From: Paratrimastix pyriformis | Lineage: Eukaryota; Preaxostyla; Paratrimastigidae | DNA: 64,000 nt | Reading direction: 5' to 3' | NCBI GenBank assembly: GCA_027972325.1 | Contig: JAPMOS010000071.1 | Location: forward strand, 1-64,000 | Shown here: piece by piece, positions 20,813 through 29,166 of the stretch | Numbering within the stretch: the first letter of the stretch is position 1 | Layout of the letters: each line of letters starts with the position of its first letter | The notes under the pieces: model-generated | The model's input: the letters and a program-made list of their open reading frames with translations, nothing else | What the model was told of the DNA's origin: nothing | Databases searched by the model: none | Made by a program: the position numbers and the translations under genes

Positions 20813-21754
20813 CTCACACCGCTGGATATTCCTGAGCTGTTCGTTCATATTCTCGCCCAAGTGGATATTCGCACGTTATATTCTTGTTTGGCTGTGAGCC
20901 GACGGTGGCATGAGACGGCGTTGCTGCCAGTATGCTGGAAGTTGCGCTGCCTGGCGGAGGGTCTTTGGCATGATGGCAATTTATTACCAGATAGCACTCC
21001 GAATCCGTGGATATCATTATACCACAGAGCCATTGCCATTGGCACCCATACTTTGAGGGTCGTTTTGGTCAATGCGCCTGGGTTTGTGCTGCGGTTCGCG
21101 TTTCGTCGACTATGTTTCCTGTAGTTCTGGTAAATCCTCCCTTTGTCACCGGCTCGTGACGGGCCAGTTTGGCGGATCGGAGCTCATCCCCACGCTCATG
21201 CTGCGCAAGACGCTACCCGTTCCCCCATGTGCCACCGTCACCTTGGAGATTTTGGATACGGCTGGACAAGAACGATATCGCCATCTTGGTCTCCCTTCCC
21301 CTCAGGCACTATCGGCCGATTTCCCACCTCCACCCTAGTCGCTAGTATGCACTACCGAAGGGCTGCGGCAGTTTTGGTGTGCTACGATTGTACAGACACT
21401 CGTGTTCTCCATGAGGCGAAATCTTGGATTGACGAAATCAGGGACTCCCCGGTGGATCCTGTCATTGGGCTGGTCTGTGGACAGTCCCCCCGGCAAGCAC
21501 ATCACCACCCCTTCACCTCCCAGGTTTGCTGCAAGTGCGACTTGGTCGACCGGCGGCAAGTGACCCGCGCCCAGGGGGAGGCCTTCGCGGCCTCGGTGAA
21601 AGCCACCTACTTTGAGACGAGCGCCCTCACGGGGCAGGGCGTCCAGGAGTGCTTCGTGGGCATCGCGAGAGCCGCCATCCTCGCGCACCAACCCCGGATC
21701 ACTCCCCCATCCCCCCTTCGGCCGCCCAGGTCGTCAAAGTGCATCATCGCCTGA
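20813..21754 (+). CDS. F-box / Ras-like GTPase fusion, copy 1 (canonical G1 and G3)
   Basis: An N-terminal F-box (IPELFVHILAQVDIRTLYSC, then RRWHETALLPVCWKLRCL) is followed by a small GTPase of Rab type. Splicing the intron at 21084-21125 rebuilds a P-loop NAPGSGKSS. G3 is DTAGQERYRHLG, then introns near 21288-21342 and 21471-21523. G4 is CKCD where Ras and Rab have NKxD, and G5 is ETSALTGQG. The stop at 21754 follows KCIIA, which fits a CaaX prenylation box. F-boxes recruit target proteins to SCF ubiquitin ligases and the GTPase could act as a switch or membrane tether, but that is inference. The start codon is unresolved; the coordinate marks the first clearly coding part. Three related copies lie on the other strand at 25-29 kb. 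Confidence 0.7.
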
Positions 21755-21795
21755 GGGCCCCCCACCCTCGCCCGTGGGCAGGTGCCCCCGAGAAT

Positions 21796-21830
21796 GTATC
21801 CTCGTGTTAAAACAGCCTTGTAGGAGACTC
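21796..21830 (+). repeat. Hairpin repeat family R2, degenerate
   Basis: CTCGTGTTAAAACAGCCTTG then TAGGAGACTCAC, with mismatches in both hairpin arms. Confidence 0.45.
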
Positions 21831-21891
21831 ACGATCAAAAAATAACCAGAGACTTCGTTGTCGTTTTGGTGCCCTCGTGCGTTTTTCTTCG

Positions 21892-21917
21892 TCCCGGGCC
21901 AACACGTTTTCCCCCGG
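21892..21917 (-). repeat. Dispersed element family R1
   Basis: GTCCCGGGCCAACACGTTTT then CCCCC, the same core as at 1441. Confidence 0.65.
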
Positions 21918-22167
21918 GTAGGTGGGGGGGGGGGGGGGGGGGGGGACGGCTCGAGGCTCAAATGGTGTGGGCTCAGGGCCATTCATTAGTGGATCGCAAA
22001 CGCAATCAACGGTTCGAGAAGAGGGACATTCTGCAGACATGTCAGAAAGACAGAGGTAAATCACCCTTTGGTTATTTCGCCAATATTTCCTCGTGCTGGA
22101 GTCGAAGAAACCTGGGTCTGGTGGCCCCACCGCGACCGTCGCTGAGGAGGTCACGTTCACCGCTTCC

Positions 22168-23083
22168 ATGAGTGAGGCGTTGGAATGCCCCATCTGCTCC
22201 GAGATTCTCCGTGATGCTTATGTGACATTCTGTGGTCACGCCTTCTGTGAAAGTTGCCTCCTCCGTTGGCTTCAGCAAAAAAATTTCTGCCCCATTTGTC
22301 GCAAAAACCCCTCGCCAATTCACCCAGACTTTGCCTTGCGACGGATCGCCATCTCTTATCGGAAACTCTCTGGCGAACCCGATGCCACAGCACACACCGA
22401 AACGGCTCATGTTTGTTGCTTTGCGATGCTTTCGACATTCTGGCCCTCTGAATTCGTTTAGTCGAACCCTGACGAGGAACGTCTCGCCGGCAATCTTGCC
22501 TATCAGCGCGGCGATTATGCCGAGGCGATATCTGCATACACCCGTGCCATGAGCAAGCAAAGGTTTGCTGACATATTAGTCGCACTTGTGCACTGGGTCA
22601 ATTTCCCAGGGACCCCATCCTCTACGCCAACCGGGCTCAGTGCTATGTCAAACTGGGGCAGGTCTGCGGCTCCTCCCCTGGGGGTGGGAGGCACTCCACA
22701 TTTGCCCCTGTTGTAGTTCCGAGCAGGCCTGGAGGACTGCGACGAGGCAACGAAGTTGAACCCAGGGTTTGGTCCGCGTCTCCAGTGGATGGAACGTATG
22801 GTGGATGGTACCGCGGTACTGGTGGTGATGCTCTCCACTCCGATTCTCAACTTGACCCCGCCCCTTTCCTCTGCCTCCTCTGGTTCTTCCCACGCCCAGT
22901 GAAAGCATACATCCGGAAGGCCCTCTGCCAGGAGAAGATGAGTGACTTTCGGGGAACCCTGGTCACCCTGCAGGTCCGATCCCTGCTCCCCCCAATCACC
23001 AACATCAGCATCCCCCTCCCCTCCCCTCCCCCCCTCCCCCCCCTCCCTCCCCTCCCTCCCCCCCCCCACACACACACACACAC

Positions 23084-23123
<40 letters not shown>

Positions 23124-24131
23124 AAACTCAATCCCAACCCCATGACCAAGTCCACAGTGTGGAAGCATGATGGATGACAATCGAAATCACGTCCCGATCT
23201 CATCGCATTTCTTCTCTTCCGTCCGGACCCTGGCTGGCATCCCCCCCCCCCCCCCACCTCCTCCTCCTCCTCCTCCTCATCACCCCTCCCCCTCCACTGT
23301 AGCATCACAGTTGGACCAGAGCGGCGAGTGGCGAAGCTCCATCAACGAGAGCATCACCCGAGTATCTGCAGTCTGCAGTCCCTCGACCTCCATCCTCCAT
23401 CCCTCCACCCCCCCCCCCCACACACACACACACGCACGCACACGCACACGCACACGCCATCGCCCTTGCCCTTGCCCTCGCCCTCGCCACCCCACACACC
23501 ACCCCACACACCTCCACACATCCTTCTTTACTCGACACACCTCCACACACCACCCCACACACCACCACACCTGTCTCTTCTACCTCGCTGGGTTTTGTTT
23601 TCCCGTTACTTCTTTCCCTCTTTACTCCACACACCACCACACCACCACACACGCCACCACACACGCCCTCCACAGGGGATTCCTTCGCCCACGGGTGCAG
23701 TGACATTCGTGCTGTCTCTTCTACCTCTCTGGTTTTTGTTTTCCCGTTACTTCGTTCCCTCTTTGCTCCACACACCACACACACGCCGCTCACGCGTGTA
23801 TCAAATTCTTTCCCCGCTCTCCACACAGCTTCTCCGCCAGTCCGAACCTCCCCCAGCCCCGGGCCAGCACCAGCCGCGACCCCAGACCGCCGGCCGGCCA
23901 TTCGCCGACCCTGCCGACCTCCTCAACGGGTTGGCGGGTGGCTTCTTTGGGCCGACGGGCGGGGCGGCCGCCATGAACACTTTCCAGGAGATGATGGGAT
24001 CAATGTTCGGGGCGGGGCCTGGGGCCAGAAGGGGCCAGCCACCACCGCCTCCACCACCACCGCCACCACCACCACCAACAGCGTCGCCGCCTGGGCAGAG
24101 GGAACAGCCTGGGGATTGCCGGACAAGTTGA
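22168..24131 (+). CDS. RING finger / TPR protein, probable E3 ubiquitin ligase
   Basis: The ATG at 22168 is followed at once by a C3HC4 RING (ECPICSEIL, FCGHAFCESCLLRW, FCPICRKN), which binds ubiquitin-conjugating enzymes. Separate exons then carry tetratricopeptide repeats: NLAYQRGDYAEAISAYTRAM (22490-22550), ILYANRAQCYVKLGQ (22620-22660), FRAGLEDCDEATKLNPG (22720-22765) and AYIRKALCQEKMSDFRGTL (22905-22970). The introns contain CA and C-rich microsatellites. The last exon (23830-24131) is Pro/Gly-rich with FQEMMGSMFGAGPG and a poly-Pro run. A RING followed by TPRs resembles chaperone-linked ligases, but substrates cannot be inferred. The 3' exon has several broken copies downstream. Confidence 0.7.
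23063..23121 (+). repeat. CA microsatellite with C-rich lead
   Basis: (CA)n after alternating CCCT and C runs from 23010, in an intron of the RING-TPR gene. A second CA-rich tract lies at 23418-23455. Confidence 0.9.
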
Positions 24132-24254
24132 AATCTCGTCGACGGCATTCTCCTCGCAAATGGGACTGATTTCCACAAACCAGTCCCAAATGTGACTCGC
24201 AATTTCAATCATTGAATGCGTCTCGCGGTTTTGAACGGGTGGAAAGTGACGAAA

Positions 24255-24409
24255 GCAGACGGACCAGACCGGCCATGAACACATTCCAGGAGTTGATGGG
24301 CTCAATTTCGGGGCGGGGGGGAAAAGGTCGGGACGAGAAGAACGCGCCGCCACCGCCACCGCCACCACCAGCAACAAAGCAGCAAGTCACCTGGCTGGCA
24401 AATTCATAG
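24255..24409 (+). pseudogene. Partial copy of the RING-TPR last exon
   Basis: Reads AMNTFQELMGSISGRGG, then poly-Pro, against AMNTFQEMMGSMFGAGPG in the gene at 23970. Upstream exons are absent. Confidence 0.65.
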
Positions 24410-24419
24410 AGCAGACGGA

Positions 24420-24470
24420 CGGACACATTCCACAGCAGATTCTGGGCTCCATGTTCTGGGGCGGGTCTAG
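24420..24470 (+). pseudogene. Second, shorter copy of the same exon
   Basis: ACATTCCACAGCAGATTCTG then GGCTCCATGTTCTGGGGCGG parallels the exon at 23975 with changes that break the frame. Confidence 0.5.
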
Positions 24471-24779
24471 AGCCCCGCCTCGGGAGGCAGCCGCTGTGCG
24501 GCGGTTCACGGCGATCGAAGAGAAAGAAAGTTCTTGGTGGCATCTATGGGCAGGGTGGGTGTAGGGAAGGTGCCTGCGCGGTTATTACCCCAGGTGATAC
24601 CCTCTATTCCAAGACGCCTGACAACACGCACATCTGTGCTGTGGTGCCCGCCCGAAATTAAGGATTTTGGGAGACAAAATTGCGTTCACCACCACCACCC
24701 CAAAAGGCGGCCAAAAAATGCCACCCCGGGGATGTACTAAAGTATGTGAAATACGAAAAAGGCGCGTTCACAAAAGACA

Positions 24780-24834
24780 CTGGGAGGGGAGGAGGAGGGG
24801 GAGGGGGAGGGGGAGGAGGGGGAGGGGAGGGAAA
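24780..24834 (+). repeat. GGAGGGG-type purine repeat
   Basis: About 55 bases of G-rich units without pyrimidines. Confidence 0.9.
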
Positions 24835-25010
24835 AACAAATCTGCATGAAAATAATCAACAACACGAAAAACAAGAAAGAGAAGAGAAACAAGATGAAGA
24901 GGCAGTTTCCACAAAAAAATACTCAGCCCCCCGTGGGCCCACGCTTGCGAAACTGGAAAGGGAACATTGTCGGTCGTGTGCCAACACAACCCCGGGCGAT
25001 GGCGGCCGCC

Positions 25011-25958
25011 TCACCGGGTTTCGATCGGGTCATGGTTCGCTTCGGGGCGTGGCGGGGTCAAATCCGGCAGAAGGCGGCGGTCGGCCGCCTCGCGGACGAG
25101 CCCCTCAAAGCAATTCCGGACGCCCTGGCCCGTGAGGGCGCTGGTCTCCCAGTAAGAGGCTCCGACCGAGGTCGCGAAGGCCTCCGCCTCTGCCCGGGGG
25201 ACTTTCCGCTCATTGACCAGATCACATTTGCAACATACCTAGATGGAGTGTGGGGAGGGATACCGTGGGGTGACACAGACCACCCCAAGGACAAGTGTGT
25301 CGATGGTACTTCGGGATTGGGAGACCAACGACTTGAGCGCCTCGAAACCGGTTGGGTTGGTGCAGTCGAAGCAAAAAAGAATCACAACGCTGCCCCGAAA
25401 ATAAATCGACGCTGCGAACAAGATGGTGTCAATAAAAAAAAACAAAAAAAAAAAGCAATGCACACGGACCAAGCTGGCGATATTTCCCACTAATATCCCA
25501 AAGGTCGAGCGAAATCAGCGCGGAGGGCAGGACGCACAGTTTTCGCAAATATATCGCAGGAGAAACTGAAGGCACGAAGTCACCCGAGGCGAATCGCCAG
25601 CAAAGGGAGGTCGTACCAGCACTTTCAAATTGCCAGATGAGAGAGATAAAAACGGCACAACAAACTTTTCAGGACCGATCGCGGTCATCTTCACAGATGT
25701 CCGAACTTTGGCCTTGGTCCGGATGTACCGATCTTCCCACGAGGTGCCCTCTAAAACATCACCTTGCTGATTTTCTTTCACAATCCCCTCTGACAAACAA
25801 CGCAATTTCCAGCAGATGGGAAGGCGCGCCGCATCACGCCAGATCCGACAGACGCGCGAACACGCATATAATGAACGGATATTCACTCGAGCAATAATCT
25901 GGACAAGGATTTCTGGCACAGCCAAAGCGGCCGGAGTCACACTGAAGCGCTGTCCCAT
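25011..25958 (-). CDS. F-box / Ras-like GTPase fusion, copy 2 (P-loop Lys to Thr)
   Basis: The ATG at 25958 (MGQRFSVTPAALAVPEILVQ) opens an F-box (RVCRIWRDAARLPICWKLRC). Taking the intron that begins GTTTGTTGTG and ends TTGAAAG, the GTPase part reads GPENAGTTS where a P-loop has GxxxxGK[ST]S, so the phosphate-binding Lys is Thr. G3 is LDLWDISGK in place of DTAGQ. The next exon carries IYFRGSVVILFCFDCTNPTG. G4 is CKCDL in place of NKxD, and G5 is ETSALTGQG. The stop is the TGA at 25011, with no CaaX box. Every exon frame can be kept open, so this looks like an expressed GTPase that has lost canonical nucleotide binding. Confidence 0.7.
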
Positions 25959-26029
25959 GACAGACAGCGTGCTTCTCCTCAACGATACAGACGACAGATA
26001 TTCAAATCAAATTTGACGGTCATTTGCTC

Positions 26030-26105
26030 TTCTTCCCTCACCCCTTTCATCGTTCTTCTCCGGCAATTGCCCCATTGTCCCCGGGCCAACACGTTTTTCC
26101 CCCAT
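26030..26105 (-). repeat. Dispersed element family R1, long copy
   Basis: Reverse complement of 8654-8729 over about 75 bases. Confidence 0.8.
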
Positions 26106-26384
26106 CATCAACAACCCACTGTCCAAAACATTTTTTTGAGAACACATTGTCGATCGGTGACCACTTTGATCCTCCGGTGACTTTGATTGTATAGCCCTTG
26201 CCTTTTCGTGTTCCCGTCAGGGGTCAGGTCCTCTTCATCCCCCTGGAGCGAGCGGTGCAGAGCAGAGCGCCCGATCACGGTGGTTAGACCAGAGGCCAGC
26301 TGCCAAAGGACCGGAGGGGCGGGGCAAGTTCACTTTTTTTTTTAGTTGTACCCCCGGCTGTGGACGGGCTGATCATTCGGACAG

Positions 26385-26515
26385 GGGGGGGGGGGGGGGG
26401 GAGGAGGAGGAGGAGGAGGGAGGAGGAGAAGGAGGGAGGAGGAGGAGGAGGGAGGAGGAGGGAGGAGGAGGGAGGAGGAGGGAGGATGGAGGAGGAGGGG
26501 GGAGGAGGAGGAGGA
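26385..26515 (+). repeat. GGA microsatellite
   Basis: G-run followed by GGAGGAGGAGGGAGGAGG units. Its reverse frames give the serine- and leucine-rich spurious ORFs. Confidence 0.95.
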
Positions 26516-26729
26516 CCACCCAAACAAGAGAATAAAGCCCATCGAATGAAAAAGGCGCGGTTCCCAAAAGCCACGTAGGGCACTGGGGGGGGGGGGGATA
26601 CACGAAAACAACAAATCCGTTGAAAAACAACCGGCATCTGAAAATTGAAGGAGAGGATATTCATCAATAATTCCAAAAAAGAGAAACACGTGGGAGGCAG
26701 TGGATGACCGGGGTAGTGTGACACAGACC

Positions 26730-27416
26730 ACCCCAACGGTGAATACCTCGATGACGCCTTGAGCTCGGGGTAACAGCGACCTAATTTCTTCAAACCCGGC
26801 TGGGTTCGTGCAGTCGAAGCAAAGAAGAGTCGCGACGCTTTTCCGATAATAGATCGGCGCTGCGATGGTGTCAACAAAAAAAAGCCATGAAATCACCGCA
26901 CAAACCAAGATGGCGAGATTTACCACCAATATCCCAGAGTTCGAGAGAAATAAGCTTGGAGGGCAGGATACAAAGTTTGCGAAATAATCTCACGGCGTGA
27001 GGAGAAACTGGGTGTGTCGGCGCGAAATCGCATGAGGCGAATCGCCGACAAAGGGAGGTCGTTCCAGCACTAACAAATTGCCAGGTGAGAGAGAGAAGCA
27101 GATAAAAAACCTTTCAGGACCGATCATTTCCACAACAGTTCGCACGTCGACCTTGGCCAGGACGTACCGATCTTTCCACGAGGTCTCCTCTGTAACGCCT
27201 TTTTGGCTTTCTTGTCCAATTCCCTCTGTCAAACAACGCAATTTCCAGCAGATGGGAAGGCGTGCCGCATCACGCCACATCCGACAGACGCGCGAGCACG
27301 CATATACTGAACGGACATTCACTCGAGCGAGGATCTGGACAAGAATTTCTGGCACAGTCAAAGCGGTCGGAGTCACAGAGAGATAGCGTGTTCAACACTG
27401 AAGCGCTGTCCCATTT
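26730..27416 (-). pseudogene. F-box / Ras-like GTPase fusion, copy 3, broken
   Basis: The F-box (LTVPEILVQILARVNVRSVY, ARLPICWKLRCL), a GPESAGTTS P-loop after splicing, LELWDIGGK and the exon IYYRKSVATLLCFDCTNPAG are all present and close to copies 2 and 4. About 20 extra bases (27376-27395) just after MGQRFSV put the N-terminus out of frame. The G4-G5 exon (CKCDL, ETSAL) is missing; a GGA array occupies its place. I read this as a truncated pseudogene. Confidence 0.65.
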
Positions 27417-27608
27417 TCTCCGGGCACGGCAATCGCCCTGGGTGGGAGGCGCAATTGCTGTCATCCAAACATGTCAAATCTGGATCTTGGAGCAGCTCCG
27501 GGTCAATTAGAGGGGAGTTGCAAAAGGGGGTGTAAAGAGAAATGTTACTCCCCCTTCGCGTCGCTTGGGCCTGAATGACCTCTTCGGCAGGGGACGCCGC
27601 CTGGAGCC

Positions 27609-27665
27609 CCGTGAGAACGTCTTCCAGGAATGGGCTCCATGTTCGAGGTGGGGCGGCAGGGGGGG
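27609..27665 (+). pseudogene. Third fragment of the RING-TPR last exon
   Basis: GAACGTCTTCCAGGAATGGG then CTCCATGTTCGAGGTGGGGC resembles 23973-24020, now 3.6 kb away between GTPase copies 3 and 4. Confidence 0.5.
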
Positions 27666-27724
27666 GCGGGGCGTGGGGAGAGGCCGAAATCACTCCGACG
27701 AAAGAAATGGAGGAGTGGGTGGGA

Positions 27725-27852
27725 GTGGGTGGGAGTGGGTGGGAGTGGAGTGGAGTGGAGTGGAGTGGAGTGGAGTGGAGTGGAGTGGAGTGGAGTGGAG
27801 TGGAGTGGAGTGGAGTGGAGTGGAGTGGAGTGGAGTGGAGTGGAGTGGAGTG
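27725..27852 (+). repeat. GGAGT pentanucleotide satellite
   Basis: About 24 near-perfect GGAGT units after three GGAGTGGGT units. Confidence 0.95.
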
Positions 27853-27994
27853 GGGAGGAGCAAATATCATGATGAAAAAAAAAGGTATAACGACGTGGGA
27901 GGGAGGGAGGGAGGGAGGGAGAGTCATACATAGGATGCCCCACGTTGCGCAAGGAAAATTAGATCAATCGTTCACCACACAGGAAGGGGAGATG

Positions 27995-28918
27995 TCACTT
28001 CTTTTGGAGGGTTGGCGGGGTCAAAATTGGCCAGTCGTCATGGAGCCGGTCATACGCAGCCCCCGCGAGACCTTCAATGCAGCTCTGCACGCCTTGCCCC
28101 GTGAGGGCGCTTGTCTCCCAGTATGTGGCTCCAACCGAGGCCGCGAAGGCCTCCGCTTCTGCTCGGGTGACTTGCCGCTCAGCGGCCAGGTCACATTTGC
28201 AACACACCTTACGAGAAGAGCGTGTCCAACATAACAGTGAGAACACAGACCACCCCAAGGACAGAGACGCCGGATTCTTGGACCTGGCGCATCAGCGACT
28301 TGAGTTCCTCAAATCCGCTTGGGTTCGTGCAGTCGAAACAAAGAAGAGCCGTGTCGCTGTTCCGATAATACATCGGCGCTGCGGACAATAAAAAACAAAA
28401 AAGAGATGAAAACGCGCAGACCAAGCTGCCGAAATTTACCACAACCATTAACGTCCCAGAGGTCGAGCGAAATAAGCTTGGAGGGCAGAACAACAACTTT
28501 GTGCATGCGTTTCGCAGGAGAAAACGGGTTCATCGGGACGAAGTCACCGGAGACGAATCGCCGACAAAGCGAGGTCGTTCCAGCACTTACAAATTGTCAG
28601 CTGATGAGAGCAATATGGCACAACAAACCTTCCGGAACCGATCGCGGTCATTCGGACAGCGCGCAGCTTGGCCTTGGCCATGATGTACCGATCTTCCCAT
28701 GAGATCTCCTCTGAAGAAACACTTTTTTGATTTTCATGCACAATTCCCTCTGTCAAACAACGCAATTTCCAGCAGATGGGAAGGCGTGCCGCATCACGCC
28801 ACATCCGACAGACACGCGAGCATGCATATACTGAACGAACATTCACTCGAGCAAGGATCTGGACAAGAATTTCTGGCACAGTCAAAGCGGTCGGAGTCAC
28901 ACTGAAGCGCTGGCCCAT
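27995..28918 (-). CDS. F-box / Ras-like GTPase fusion, copy 4 (P-loop Lys to Thr)
   Basis: The ATG at 28918 (MGQRFSVTPTALTVPEILVQ) starts an F-box like that of copy 2. Spliced at the corresponding GTTTGTTGTG intron, the P-loop reads GSGSAGTTS, then RRFVSGDFVP and LISLDLWDVNGCGKFRQLG in place of switch II. The following exons carry MYYRNSDTALLCFDCTNPSG, CKCDLAAERQVTRAEAEAFA and YWETSALTGQG, and the stop is at 27995 after TLQKK. The G1 Lys to Thr and G4 Asn to Cys changes are the same as in copy 2, so they are family traits and not random errors. There is no CaaX box. Confidence 0.7.
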
Positions 28919-29089
28919 TTTCTCCGGACACGGCAATCGCCCGTGGCGGGAGCGGTAGCATGTCAAGTTGACAATCTCACCGAAGAACCATCTGCTCAAG
29001 CGGTGCAAAGATCAAGGCCTCATTCCCTTTTGATGGAACAGGGGCCGATCACATCTCACCCAAGATTCTGTTTTTTCCCCCTTTTTCAA

Positions 29090-29150
29090 GGCAGCAGCCA
29101 GGGGCGCGGGCCAGGAAGCGGAGTGAGGATCTCGCCCCGGCGCATCCACT
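29090..29150 (-). pseudogene. Fragment of the dihydropyrimidinase last exon
   Basis: GGCGCGGGCCAGGAAGCGG, then GAGGATCTCGCCCCGGC, parallels 29178-29255 with an internal deletion. It lies just past the gene's stop at 29167. Confidence 0.55.
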
Positions 29151-29166
29151 CATTAACAAATATTTT

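Larger units (their letters stand above)
21755..22167. other. Spacer with R2-like and R1 elements and a G run
   Basis: A degenerate R2 copy (21796-21830), an R1 core (21892-21917) and a run of about 20 G (21925-21944). No gene seen before the ATG at 22168. Confidence 0.5.
24132..25010. other. Spacer with decayed copies of the RING-TPR last exon
   Basis: Two partial copies of the last exon (24255-24409 and 24420-24470) are followed by a G-rich array (24780-24830) and A-rich sequence. No independent gene is seen. Confidence 0.55.
25959..26729. other. Spacer with R1 element and GGA array
   Basis: Contains the long R1 copy (26030-26105), a G run and GGA array (26385-26515) and a second G run (26586-26598). 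No gene seen. The missing 3' half of the truncated copy 3 would be expected here. Confidence 0.5.
27417..27994. other. Spacer with exon fragment and GGAGT satellite
   Basis: A fragment like the RING-TPR last exon (27609-27665) and a pentamer array (27725-27852). No gene seen. Confidence 0.55.

Noticed and set aside
24846-25493. Plus-strand ORF over the GTPase copy 2 locus
   Set aside because: It is the antisense shadow of the minus-strand GTPase exons, which carry recognisable G motifs.
27373-27952. HSTPLHSTPLHSTPL repeat protein
   Set aside because: Frame of the GGAGT pentamer satellite, open in several frames.
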